Part shown: piece by piece, positions 43,558-52,210 of the stretch | How positions within the stretch are numbered: position 1 is the stretch's first letter | How the letters are laid out: each line of letters opens with the position of its first letter | Assembly: GCF_003001695.1 (NCBI RefSeq) | Contig: NZ_PVYX01000002.1 | Location: 1,116,001 to 1,180,000 of the forward strand | Direction of reading: 5' to 3' | Source: Flagellimonas meridianipacifica | Lineage (GTDB): Bacteria; Bacteroidota; Bacteroidia; Flavobacteriales; Flavobacteriaceae | Length of the DNA: 64,000 bases | Notes under the pieces: generated by a model | Database searches by the model: none | Told to the model about the DNA's origin: nothing | The model's input: the letters and a program-made list of their open reading frames with translations, nothing else | Program-made: the position numbers and the translations under genes

Positions 43558-44616
43558 TTAAAGATTGCCGGCCAACCAATCCCCAACCTCTGAGGTTTTG
43601 TAGGCCTTACCGCCTTCTGCCAAGTCCTCAGTAACAATGTTCTCAGTGAGAGATTTGTTCACCACATTCCGTATGGCTTCCGCTTCTTCTTTCAAACCAA
43701 ATGCAGTTTCAAACATCATAGCCGCCGAAAGTACGGTTGCCAAAGGATTTGCAATATCTTTTCCCGCAGCCTGTGGGTATGAACCGTGTATGGGTTCAAA
43801 AAGTGACGTTTTTTCGCCCAATGAAGCCGAAGGCATTAAACCCATGGAACCGGAAATAACTGAAGCTTCGTCGGTAAGAACATCTCCAAAAAGATTCTCT
43901 GTGATGAGTACATCATACGAATTTGGCCATTGAATGAGACGCATCGCTACGGCATCTACGAACTCATAGGAAACCTCTACTTCTGGATAGTCTTTTTCCA
44001 AAGCCTGAACGGTTTCTCGCCATAAACGGGATGTCTCCAAAACGTTGGCCTTGTCTACGCAGCATAGTTTTTTGGAACGTTGCATGGCCATTTCAAATCC
44101 TTTTCTAGCCAAACGCTCTACTTCTGCTCTGGTATAGGTGCAGGTGTCATATGCCGTGTTTCCATCGTCTTCGCGACCTCGTTTCCCAAAGTAGATTCCA
44201 CCCGTTAGTTCTCTTAGAAACACTAAATCTGTTCCTTCAATACGGTCCTTTTTTAAGGGTGATTTATCAATTAGCGAGGGAAATGTAAATGTAGGTCTTA
44301 CATTGGCGAACAATCCCAACTTTTGACGCATTTTCAGCAAACCTTGCTCTGGTCTTACTTTAGCCGAAGGATCATTATCAAAACGAGGATGCCCTATAGC
44401 CCCAAATAAAACCGCGTCGGCAGTCTCACAAATTTCGTGCGTTTCATCTGGATAGGGATTCCCTACGGCATCTATTGCGGCGGCCCCTGTTAGTGCTGGT
44501 GTCCAATCAATTTCATGTCCAAATTTCTCGGCTACGGCATTGGATACTTTTACAGCTTGGTCTATTACTTCTGGACCTATTCCATCTCCAGCTAAAAGGG
44601 CTATGTTAAATTTCAT
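43558..44616 (-). CDS. leuB: 3-isopropylmalate dehydrogenase
   Basis: A 352-residue oxidative decarboxylase, the third step of leucine synthesis (3-isopropylmalate to 2-oxoisocaproate, with NAD+). The sequence shows [18 protein letters not shown] at the N-terminus, [20 protein letters not shown] in the substrate loop, [16 protein letters not shown] and [31 protein letters not shown], the last containing the metal-binding Asp residues. The length is normal. It is the last gene of leuC-leuD-leuA-leuB, 80 bp after leuA. Confidence 0.98.
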   Translation of the reverse strand: MKFNIALLAGDGIGPEVIDQAVKVSNAVAEKFGHEIDWTPALTGAAAIDAVGNPYPDETHEICETADAVLFGAIGHPRFDNDPSAKVRPEQGLLKMRQKLGLFANVRPTFTFPSLIDKSPLKKDRIEGTDLVFLRELTGGIYFGKRGREDDGNTAYDTCTYTRAEVERLARKGFEMAMQRSKKLCCVDKANVLETSRLWRETVQALEKDYPEVEVSYEFVDAVAMRLIQWPNSYDVLITENLFGDVLTDEASVISGSMGLMPSASLGEKTSLFEPIHGSYPQAAGKDIANPLATVLSAAMMFETAFGLKEEAEAIRNVVNKSLTENIVTEDLAEGGKAYKTSEVGDWLAGNL

Positions 44617-44696
44617 TTGGTTGAGTTATTAGTAAACAGTTTTTAATATAGTTTTTCACAATGACTGATGCTCATATAAATTTGTTGTCCACTGAA

Positions 44697-46214
44697 TCAA
44701 AAGAGATTGAGCATTTTTTCCGTAGCTTTTATAGCAGACACTGTTTGGTCAGAATCCAATCCACGTGTTGTAAAGTCTTTTTCTTTGGTTTTCCAGGTAA
44801 TAATGGTTTCGCAGAGCGCATCCGAAGTGCTTCCTGGTGGTATGCGTACTGCATAGTCGACCAATTTGGGAAGTTCCATTCCTTCTTTTTTATATACCTT
44901 TTGTAGAGCATTGATGAATGCATCAAACTGTCCATCTCCTTGTGCGTTTTCCTCATAGGATTTTCCATCAATTTCTATGGATAGGGTAGTGGATGGTTTT
45001 AAACCTTTAGAATGTGTCAACACATAGGATTTTACAAAAACCCGCTGTTGGTATAAATCTGAATCCAAGACATCTGAAATGATATAGGGTAAATCGTCTT
45101 TGGTAACCCTTTCTTTCTTATCGCCCAATTCAATAATTCTTTCCGTAACTTTCTTTAGTTCTTCATCATTTAGGGTTAATCCCAATTCCTGAAGGTTCTT
45201 TTGAATGTTGGCTTTTCCAGAGGTTTTTCCAAGGGCATACTTACGTTTTCTTCCAAATCTTTCAGGAAGTAAATCGTTAAAGTAAAGATTCTTTTTGTTA
45301 TCTCCATCTGCATGTATACCAGCAGTTTGGGTAAAAACATTGTCTCCAACAATGGGTTTGTTGTCTGGTATTCCAAAGCCTGTAAATGCTGAGACTAATT
45401 TACTTACCTTAAACAGTGAAGATTCTTTTACACCAATATTTATTTCCGGCATAAAATCGTTTACAACAGCAACTACACTGGCCAAAGGTGCATTACCAGC
45501 ACGTTCACCCATACCGTTTACCGTTAAGTGCAAACCATGACAACCAGCCTTAAGGGCTTCCATTACATTGGCCACGCTTAGGTCATAATCATTGTGCCCG
45601 TGAAAATCAAAATGGGTTTTGGGATAGCGCTCAATGATTTCGGTTAGGAAACTACCTGCTTCAAAATGAGTAAGTATGCCAAGGGTATCTGGTAATAAAA
45701 CCCGTTTAATGGGCTGTTTCGTGAGAAAATCTAAAAATTGAAAAACATATTCCTTTGAATTTCGCATCCCATTGCTCCAATCCTCGAGGTATACGTTTGT
45801 CTCTATATCCATTTGCTGGGCCTTATTGATTACATTCTCGATAGCCTTGAAATGCTGTTCAGGTGTTTTTTTAAGCTGATGGGTCAAATGGTTCAGCGAG
45901 CCTTTAGTCAATAAATTCTGGACCTTGGCACCAGCTTTTTCCATCCAATCCAAGGAAACCCCACCGTCTACAAAAGTGAGTACTTCAACCTTGGAAATAT
46001 ACCCTTCGGTCTTTGCCCAATCGGTTATGTTTTTTACAGCATTGAATTCTCCATCGGAAACGCGCGCAGAAGCTACTTCGATACGGTCTACTTGAAGCTC
46101 TTCCAGCAGCAGTTTGGCTAAAGTCAGCTTTTCTGATGAGGAAAAGGAAACCCCAGAAGTTTGTTCACCATCCCTTAAGGTGGTATCCATGATTTCAACC
46201 GTTCTTTTTTCCAT
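44697..46214 (-). CDS. leuA: 2-isopropylmalate synthase with LeuA regulatory domain
   Basis: A 505-residue Claisen condensing enzyme that joins acetyl-CoA and 2-oxoisovalerate. The TIM-barrel start IMDTTLRDGEQTSGVSF carries the metal-binding Asp, followed by RVSDGEFNAVKNIT-like, FDFHGHNDYDLSVANVMEAL with the HxH-N metal site, and GMGERAGNAPLASVVAVV. After residue 390 the LeuA dimer regulatory domain follows (SYVLTHSKGLKPSTTLSIEI), so leucine feedback is likely. Bacteroidota also have citramalate synthases of the same family, but the leu operon position favours LeuA. ATG 46214 is chosen over the frame start at 46244. Confidence 0.92.
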   Translation of the reverse strand: MEKRTVEIMDTTLRDGEQTSGVSFSSSEKLTLAKLLLEELQVDRIEVASARVSDGEFNAVKNITDWAKTEGYISKVEVLTFVDGGVSLDWMEKAGAKVQNLLTKGSLNHLTHQLKKTPEQHFKAIENVINKAQQMDIETNVYLEDWSNGMRNSKEYVFQFLDFLTKQPIKRVLLPDTLGILTHFEAGSFLTEIIERYPKTHFDFHGHNDYDLSVANVMEALKAGCHGLHLTVNGMGERAGNAPLASVVAVVNDFMPEINIGVKESSLFKVSKLVSAFTGFGIPDNKPIVGDNVFTQTAGIHADGDNKKNLYFNDLLPERFGRKRKYALGKTSGKANIQKNLQELGLTLNDEELKKVTERIIELGDKKERVTKDDLPYIISDVLDSDLYQQRVFVKSYVLTHSKGLKPSTTLSIEIDGKSYEENAQGDGQFDAFINALQKVYKKEGMELPKLVDYAVRIPPGSTSDALCETIITWKTKEKDFTTRGLDSDQTVSAIKATEKMLNLF

Positions 46215-46247
46215 TTTCGCGGTTCTAATCAAATTGTCGTTCAAAAG

Positions 46248-46844
46248 TTATAGCGGAGTGTTCTGTGCAAATTGCTGAATATCCTTTTTGATGTTCAATA
46301 GATAATCGATATCATCGAAACCATTGAGCATATTTTGTTTTTTGTAATCGTTTATGGCAAAGCTTTCTACTTCACCTGTTTCCAGTATGGTAATGCTTTG
46401 TTCTGGAAGATTAACTTTAATTTCGGTTTTAGGATTTGACTCAATAGCCTTAAATATCTTATCTAGGAATTCTGCACTCACCTGAACAGGAAGCACTCCT
46501 ATGTTAAGACAATTATTCCGAAAAATGTCTGCAAAGAAGCTGGAGACTACACAGCGGAAGCCATAATCATATACTGCCCAAGCCGCATGTTCCCTTGATG
46601 AGCCAGAACCAAAATTCTTTCCTCCAACCAGTATTTTACCGGAATAGATTGGATTGTTTAATACGAAATGCTCTTTAGGTGTGTCGTCGGAGTTGTATCT
46701 CCAGTCTCGGAAAAGATTGTCTCCAAAACCTTTTCTCTCCGTTGCTTTTAAAAATCTTGCGGGTATGATTTGATCTGTATCCACATTTTCTATGGGCAAT
46801 GGGACTGCACTACTGGTCAATATGTTGAATTTGTCGTATGCCAT
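46248..46844 (-). CDS. leuD: 3-isopropylmalate dehydratase, small subunit
   Basis: A 198-residue swivel-domain subunit of isopropylmalate isomerase. The diagnostic run is NVDTDQIIPARFLKATERKGFGDNLFRDWR (key VDTDQIIPARFLK), then VGGKNFGSGSSREHAAWAVYDYGFRCVVSSFFADIF, of which GSGSSREHAAWAV contacts substrate. It pairs with leuC to convert 2- to 3-isopropylmalate. It starts 59 bp after the leuC stop and ends 33 bp before leuA. The C-terminal tail (DYLLNIKKDIQQFAQNTPL) is the usual length. Confidence 0.98.
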   Translation of the reverse strand: MAYDKFNILTSSAVPLPIENVDTDQIIPARFLKATERKGFGDNLFRDWRYNSDDTPKEHFVLNNPIYSGKILVGGKNFGSGSSREHAAWAVYDYGFRCVVSSFFADIFRNNCLNIGVLPVQVSAEFLDKIFKAIESNPKTEIKVNLPEQSITILETGEVESFAINDYKKQNMLNGFDDIDYLLNIKKDIQQFAQNTPL

Positions 46845-46903
46845 TTTTGTTATTAGTTATCAATTATGATTTAACTATTAAGAATAGGAATTTAGAGAAT
46901 GGT

Positions 46904-48313
46904 TTATGCCTCCTGAAGTTCCATTAGTTCTCTAGGGTCTGTCACCTTTCCAGTTACCGCCGCTGCCGCTGCCACCAAGGGGCTTGCCAATAGGGTTCTT
47001 GCACCAGGACCTTGTCTGCCCTCAAAATTTCGATTCGAAGTACTTACTGCATATTTTCCAGCAGGAATTTTATCATCGTTCATGGCCAAACATGCGGAAC
47101 AACCGGGTTCGCGTAATTCAAACCCTGATTCTTGAAGAATGTCCAAAATACCTTCCGCCTTGATGGCTTCTTCCACTTTGTGAGAACCAGGCACCAACCA
47201 AGCTGTCACATTCTCTGCTTTTTTTCTCCCCTTTATTATAGATGCAAACGCTCTAAAGTCTTCAATCCTTCCGTTTGTACAACTTCCCAAGAATACAAAA
47301 TCTATAGGCTTGCCAATCATGGCTTCACCTTCTTTAAAGTCCATATAGGACAAGGATTTTTGATAGGTTGCTGCTCCAGCATCCATAGCTTGGGCTGTGG
47401 GAATGCCACTCTGGATTCCGATGCCCATTCCTGGGTTTGTACCGTAGGTAATCATGGGTTCGATATCAGCAGCATTAAAGGATATCTCCTTGTGGAATAC
47501 TGCATCACTATCAGAACGTAAGGTATTCCAATATTCCATGGCTTTATCCCAGTCTTTTCCCTTAGGAGTATATTCCCTCTCTTTAATGTAATCAAATGTT
47601 GTACTATCTGGGGCTATCATTCCTCCACGAGCACCCATCTCTATACTAAGATTACACACGGTCATTCTTCCTTCCATTGACATATTCCTGAATACTTCAC
47701 CCGCATATTCCACAAAGTATCCTGTTGCTCCTGAGGTTGTTAGTTGGGAAATAATATATAGGGCCACATCTTTTGGTGTCACGGCATTGCTCAATTCCCC
47801 ATCAATGGTAATCCGCATACTTTTAGGTTTGGGCTGCATGATGCACTGTGTGGAAAGCACCATTTCAACCTCGCTTGTACCAATACCAAAGGCGATAGCA
47901 CCAAAGGCCCCGTGTGTAGAGGTGTGCGAATCTCCGCATACAATGGTGGCACCCGGCACAGTAATGCCATTTTCAGGGCCAATAACATGAACAATTCCAT
48001 TCTTTTCATGTCCAAGTCCCCAATAAGGAATACTATGTGCTTTTGCATTCTCTTCCAAGGCCTTCAATTGATTGGCCGATAGCTTATCTTTTACGGGTAA
48101 ATGCTGATTACGGGTTGGAGTGTTATGGTCCGCGGTTGCAAATGTACGTTCTGGGTAAAGAACCTTTATTCCTCGGTTTTTGAGCCCGAGAAATGCTACT
48201 GGACTTGTCACTTCATGAACTAAGTGCCTGTCAATAAAAAGGACATCAGGTCCATTTTCGATATGTTGTACCACATGGGAGTCCCAAACTTTGTCAAAAA
48301 GAGTCTTGCTCAT
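46904..48313 (-). CDS. leuC: 3-isopropylmalate dehydratase, large subunit
   Basis: A 469-residue [4Fe-4S] aconitase-superfamily enzyme. The start is [20 protein letters not shown], with [19 protein letters not shown], then [28 protein letters not shown], and the cluster ligands [14 protein letters not shown] and [19 protein letters not shown] precedes the ATG, and the ATG at 48313 is used as the more likely start. It is the first gene of the leu operon, with a plausible promoter 20-57 bp upstream (listed separately). Confidence 0.98.
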   Translation of the reverse strand: MSKTLFDKVWDSHVVQHIENGPDVLFIDRHLVHEVTSPVAFLGLKNRGIKVLYPERTFATADHNTPTRNQHLPVKDKLSANQLKALEENAKAHSIPYWGLGHEKNGIVHVIGPENGITVPGATIVCGDSHTSTHGAFGAIAFGIGTSEVEMVLSTQCIMQPKPKSMRITIDGELSNAVTPKDVALYIISQLTTSGATGYFVEYAGEVFRNMSMEGRMTVCNLSIEMGARGGMIAPDSTTFDYIKEREYTPKGKDWDKAMEYWNTLRSDSDAVFHKEISFNAADIEPMITYGTNPGMGIGIQSGIPTAQAMDAGAATYQKSLSYMDFKEGEAMIGKPIDFVFLGSCTNGRIEDFRAFASIIKGRKKAENVTAWLVPGSHKVEEAIKAEGILDILQESGFELREPGCSACLAMNDDKIPAGKYAVSTSNRNFEGRQGPGARTLLASPLVAAAAAVTGKVTDPRELMELQEA

Positions 48314-48339
48314 CACCTAAATAAACTTTTAATAACGGA

Positions 48340-48370
48340 TAAAAGTAATTTTAAGGTAAAAAGGAGCCAA
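48340..48370 (-). promoter_or_regulatory. Probable promoter of leuCDAB
   Basis: On the minus strand TTG (48370-48368) is followed after 20 bp by TACTTTTA (48347-48340), close to the Bacteroidota TTTG-N19/20-TAnnTTTG promoter. The expected start of transcription is about 20 nt before the leuC ATG, which leaves no room for an attenuator. Confidence 0.45.
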
Positions 48371-48723
48371 TACAAAGGAATTGAAATTACGATGTTCAAC
48401 GATTTCCATTCAATTTTTTCTAGGCTAATTGGACTTTTAATTTATCATATTTCCTGCCTGAAATGATTTTCTTTTCCTTCACTTTGGTGATATTTTTGTG
48501 TTTCATCTCATTATGAGGTAAACACCGATAAGAATTTACCTTCATTTGTGTTAACTAATTTAACAGAGTATTCACCTATTAACATAATACCCTCTTAAAA
48601 CTCTGTATTTTAACAGGTTGACCTTTATTTTAACATTGCTGTAACGTCACACAAACGATCACGTTTCTACTTTAGAGCCACAACCTTTACAGTTTATTCA
48701 TTAACAAAATCAAAAACGAACCA
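48371..48723. other. Divergent intergenic region of leuC and the DUF2911 gene
   Basis: No gene is seen. It contains a perfect dyad TGTTAA-N5-TTAACA at 48549-48565 and further TTAACA hexamers at 48579, 48610, 48630 and 48701. TACTTTAG at 48668-48675 is a loose -7 match for the plus-strand gene. The leuC promoter lies just to its left. Confidence 0.45.
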
Positions 48724-49836
48724 ATGAAAAAATGTTACTCGGCTATTTCTGCTATTTTTTTTCTTGCCATTTTATTTTCATCTTCATCTTCCATCGCTCA
48801 ATTGAACTTTTTACCACGTGGTAGCCAAACGGCTAAAGTGATGCAGCGTATTGGAAACACCGACGTTACCATTGTTTACTCTCGCCCCAGTGTAAATGAT
48901 CGCGAAATATGGGGAGCATTGGTGCCCTATGGTATGAACAATTTAGGATTTGGCACTGCCAAAGAATCTCCTTGGAGAGCGGGTGCCAATGAAAACACAA
49001 TTTTCAAAACATCCCATGACCTTAGTATCGATGGAAAAACTTTGCCCGCCGGCAAGTATGGACTTCATATGATAGTCAACGAAGACAACACGGCAACAGT
49101 GATTTTTTCCAATAATTATAGTGCTTGGGGGAGTTATTTCTATAAACCTGAAGAGGATGTTCTTCGTGTGGACGTAAGTGCCAAGGAAATAGCACATGTT
49201 GAACAATTGACGTATGGATTTGATTCTGTGGATGCCAATTCGGCCATGGTATCATTGAATTGGGAAAAGAAACAGATTCCATTTAAGATTGAAACCGATG
49301 TGACCAACAATGTTTTGACAGAGGTACGTAAACAATTACAAACCACACCCGGATTTGCCAGACAGAGTTGGGAACAGGCTGCAAACTTTGCATTGAACAA
49401 TGATGGCGACTTGGATGAGGCGCTCTCATGGGCTGATGCCGCAATTGCCGGTCAATTCTTTAGTCAAAAAACATTCAACAATCTGAATATAAAGTCTCAG
49501 ATTTTGGCAAAACAAGGTAAAACCACAGAGGCCAAGGCTCTAATGGAAGAAGCATTGCCTTTGGGGACCGTTTTCCAAGTACATGGCTATGGAAGACAGC
49601 TTATAGCCCAAGGGAAAAATGATGAAGCCCTGGAAATTTTCAAATGGAATGCAAAAGCGCATAAAGGAACTTGGCCTGTTCATTATGGATTGGCGAGAGG
49701 ATATTCGGCTTTAGGTGACAACAAATCTACCCTCAAGCATCTAAAAATTGCCATGGAGAATGCTCCAGCGCAAGCAAACAAGGACCGAGTTGCGGCGAAC
49801 ATTGCCAAAGCGGAAAAAGGGGAAGGAATCAACTAA
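48724..49836 (+). CDS. DUF2911 secreted protein
   Basis: A 370-residue exported protein with signal peptide (AISAIFFLAILFSSSSSIAQ). Residues of about 25-190 are DUF2911: LPRGSQTAKVMQRIGNTDVTIVYSRPSVNDREIWG, of which YSRPSVNDREIWG is the signature, followed by PWRAGANENTIFKTSHD and LPAGKYGLHMIV. The C-terminal third is helical with a TPR-like period (EALSWADAAIAGQFFSQKT, TTEAKALMEEALPLG, DEALEIFKWNAKAH). The DUF2911 fold is beta-rich and of unknown function; the TPRs may bind another protein. It ends before a strong terminator at 49858-49890. Confidence 0.9.
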   Translation: MKKCYSAISAIFFLAILFSSSSSIAQLNFLPRGSQTAKVMQRIGNTDVTIVYSRPSVNDREIWGALVPYGMNNLGFGTAKESPWRAGANENTIFKTSHDLSIDGKTLPAGKYGLHMIVNEDNTATVIFSNNYSAWGSYFYKPEEDVLRVDVSAKEIAHVEQLTYGFDSVDANSAMVSLNWEKKQIPFKIETDVTNNVLTEVRKQLQTTPGFARQSWEQAANFALNNDGDLDEALSWADAAIAGQFFSQKTFNNLNIKSQILAKQGKTTEAKALMEEALPLGTVFQVHGYGRQLIAQGKNDEALEIFKWNAKAHKGTWPVHYGLARGYSALGDNKSTLKHLKIAMENAPAQANKDRVAANIAKAEKGEGIN

Positions 49837-49857
49837 GCTCATTCTTTTATACCTAAA

Positions 49858-49890
49858 AAAGTGCCCGGGAAAACCCAGGGCACTTTCTTT
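49858..49890. terminator. Bidirectional rho-independent terminator
   Basis: AAAGTGCCC at 49858-49866 pairs perfectly with GGGCACTTT at 49878-49886, with an inner GGG/CCC pair. Runs of A (49855-49860) and T (49884-49892) flank it on the two sides, so it can end the DUF2911 transcript and the opposing lipoprotein transcript. It is 22 bp after the DUF2911 stop and directly abuts the stop of the opposing gene. Confidence 0.85.
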
Positions 49891-50985
49891 TTAATGCTCA
49901 ATACTAAAGTTCAATATGTTTTCTGTTGATTTTGTATCCATACTATTATCGGAAAGATCTGTATCAAAAAGGCGTTCTAGATTGTTTCCAGCTAAATCCT
50001 CAAGAACTGGGTTGACATGAACAGAATAATTCCCCAAAATCCATTTTTCTTCTGGTTTAAACTCTATTTTCAATTCATTCTCCAAAAGAGAAAAAGTACC
50101 TTCAATTAATTCGCCCTCGCGGTTTTTGACCTGAATAGTTTCCAATATCAAAACAGCGTCCATAGGCTCGTTAAAACGAATTTCCAATGGATTTTGGGTA
50201 TTTTCCTTCGGAATATTAACCTCCCATAGCTTTGGATTGGGTCTTTGCAAATCCTTTCCGACTACATTTAACATTTTAACGTACTTTCTGGTTAAGGGAT
50301 AACCCTGCTCAGAAGTCCATAGACTATCTATTGAAATGGTATAGCAGTGTTTTTGCAAAAGGGGAGGCCCTTTTTCCTGATTGGGTATCAAATCCGTCTT
50401 AATTCTACCAGGGTCCAACCAAAGAGTTAGTCTAGTACGCTCTTTATTCCAAAGTTCAGTCTCCATTTCTAGAAAAATATCAGATTCCTTTTGTGCCGTG
50501 TTATCAAAAACCGAAATAAAATCCAAGGCGCTTTTAGAATGCTGCATGGGATGAGAGAAAACAAAATACATCTTTAGAAGATTTTGTGGTACCGTGTCCA
50601 TTGAAGGATAGATTGCTATAAGTTCTGGGTTCTTTTGTTTGCTAGAATGGTCTATAGTAAAAGATTCAATGGTTTTTTTGTTTTTTCGTATCTCATAGGT
50701 TTGACCTGCGGTAAATGCAACGATAGGAATAAAGGTACAGGTTCCCTTTTCACAGGTAAGATTGCCCAAAATTGGGCTTTGATCATTTTGTTTCAAATGA
50801 AATGTATATCCAGAAGATTCCTCCGTTTCATATTCTACACTTACTACCTTTCCATTGTTATAGTTAACATGAATATCCTCTGAAGACTTTTTTTTCACAC
50901 AATTAAAGAAAAGTGCAACACAAAAAAAGACCAAGGATAACTTGATCTTTTTGTTTATGATTGAGTAAGGGTAAATCACATCCAT
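49891..50985 (-). CDS. Lipoprotein with Ig-like domains, partner of a propeller-like protein
   Basis: A 364-residue lipoprotein. The signal peptide ends in the lipobox LFFNC (Cys29). The mature part is a low-identity set of Ig-like strands. Two segments match the SbsA/Big_5-type Ig start: YPSMDTVPQNLLKMYFVFSHPM and VNIPKENTQNPLEIRFNEPMD, with the usual FSxPM/FNEPM core. No enzyme motif is visible. The ATG at 50985 overlaps the stop of the upstream propeller-like gene by 10 bp, so both proteins are translated together and probably interact at the outer membrane or in the periplasm. The terminator at its 3' end marks the operon end. Confidence 0.8.
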   Translation of the reverse strand: MDVIYPYSIINKKIKLSLVFFCVALFFNCVKKKSSEDIHVNYNNGKVVSVEYETEESSGYTFHLKQNDQSPILGNLTCEKGTCTFIPIVAFTAGQTYEIRKNKKTIESFTIDHSSKQKNPELIAIYPSMDTVPQNLLKMYFVFSHPMQHSKSALDFISVFDNTAQKESDIFLEMETELWNKERTRLTLWLDPGRIKTDLIPNQEKGPPLLQKHCYTISIDSLWTSEQGYPLTRKYVKMLNVVGKDLQRPNPKLWEVNIPKENTQNPLEIRFNEPMDAVLILETIQVKNREGELIEGTFSLLENELKIEFKPEEKWILGNYSVHVNPVLEDLAGNNLERLFDTDLSDNSMDTKSTENILNFSIEH

Positions 50986-52097
50986 TTGGTAGATCTGCTG
51001 CGCAATATCAATTCACCGCTTCCTGTTCTTTGAATATAAAGCACATTGGAGTCATCTAAATTGTCCATTTGCTGAACATAGGGAAAAGGAAGATTATCAT
51101 AAGGAACACCAGTGGCTACGGCAAATTCGGTCACCGGCTTAGTCAAGGTCTCTTTGAAATCGGCAATGTCCTCGTAATCCAATCGCATTACAGGACGATT
51201 GGTATTGGACATTAAAAAGTATTTCTTGCCCTCTTTTTTGTAGGATATCATGTCCAAAGGAGAGTTGCCCGCTCCCAGTTCGGCGACAGTACGTCCCTTA
51301 ATGTGTTTTCCGTTTTCGAGTTCGGCCATAGGAAACAAAACCAAAGGAGTACAGGTATAGCTCGCCATTAAATAATCTTGATTATTCAAAGAAACTACAT
51401 CAAAGGTCTTGATGGGGGCATGAGTTTCGTATTGACCATGCGCCGCATGCCAAATTTCCAGGGAAGTTTGGTCCTGCGAATCTGTAAATGGAAAAGGGAT
51501 ACTTCTGAAAGTAGAGGCAAATTCTTTGTTGGAGAGTCCTGATACCAAAATACGGTCTCCATGAAACTTTAAATCAGCGATGGCCCACATCCTTTGCGGT
51601 CTTCCTCTTTTATCCTTGGCATCTGCATCAATGGCATCATTTAGCGAAATTTTGGAATAGCTAATCCCTTTTAGGGATACATTTTCCAGTGCTTCATCCT
51701 TCAATCGGAGAAGCACTGTTGTGCCATCTTCCATACTTACCGCAAAATATGGGGTTTTTGACTTTGGATTTACCGCCATATCACTAATTCTGATTTTGTC
51801 TTCAGTGGTGCCCAATGATGCAGCTATCATTTGGTCAAACTTTCTGATATTGATTTCATCGCCATTGCCCTTTTCACTGCTATCTTTTGTATCTAGCGCA
51901 TAAACCATGGCATTTTCAGAATCCCCAACAAATAGTATTCCTTCAGGACCAAAGCTTAAAGCGTTGATGGAGCCAATTTCGGGGTCCCCATAAATAAAAT
52001 TAGCGGTAAGGTCTTCGGAGGTTTCGTTCGTGGTCCATGATGATAGACCATACAAGGAAAGGACCAACAACAAGGTTGGTAATATAAATTTTTTCAT
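50976..52097 (-). CDS. Secreted beta-propeller-like protein
   Basis: A 373-residue exported protein with signal peptide (ILPTLLLVLSLYGLSSW). The rest is a repeat of short four-strand units: GSINALSFGPEGILFVGDSENAMVYAL, of which INALSFGPEGILFVGDS is the clearest blade, then IAIADLKFHGDRILVSGLSN-like and NSPLDMISYKKEGKKYFLMSNTNRPV. This fits a WD40/NHL-like propeller of about six or seven blades. No heme or quinone ligand motif is seen. It overlaps the downstream Ig-like lipoprotein by 10 bp. The substrate or partner is unknown. The start is ATG at 52097. Confidence 0.8.
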   Translation of the reverse strand: MKKFILPTLLLVLSLYGLSSWTTNETSEDLTANFIYGDPEIGSINALSFGPEGILFVGDSENAMVYALDTKDSSEKGNGDEINIRKFDQMIAASLGTTEDKIRISDMAVNPKSKTPYFAVSMEDGTTVLLRLKDEALENVSLKGISYSKISLNDAIDADAKDKRGRPQRMWAIADLKFHGDRILVSGLSNKEFASTFRSIPFPFTDSQDQTSLEIWHAAHGQYETHAPIKTFDVVSLNNQDYLMASYTCTPLVLFPMAELENGKHIKGRTVAELGAGNSPLDMISYKKEGKKYFLMSNTNRPVMRLDYEDIADFKETLTKPVTEFAVATGVPYDNLPFPYVQQMDNLDDSNVLYIQRTGSGELILRSRSTKWM

Positions 52098-52210
52098 GAA
52101 AGTTAGTTTTCTGTAAGGTAGATTCTTTTGTTTTAAAAAGGGAATTGATTAACAGGGAATTAACTCATTTTAACGGGAACACCGAGAGTTATTCGTCCAG
52201 TCTTATTTGA

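Noticed and set aside
47132-47521. Plus-strand open frame of 129 codons inside leuC
   Set aside because: leuC is a canonical aconitase-family gene here; the opposite frame has Cys- and His-rich translation typical of antisense frames.
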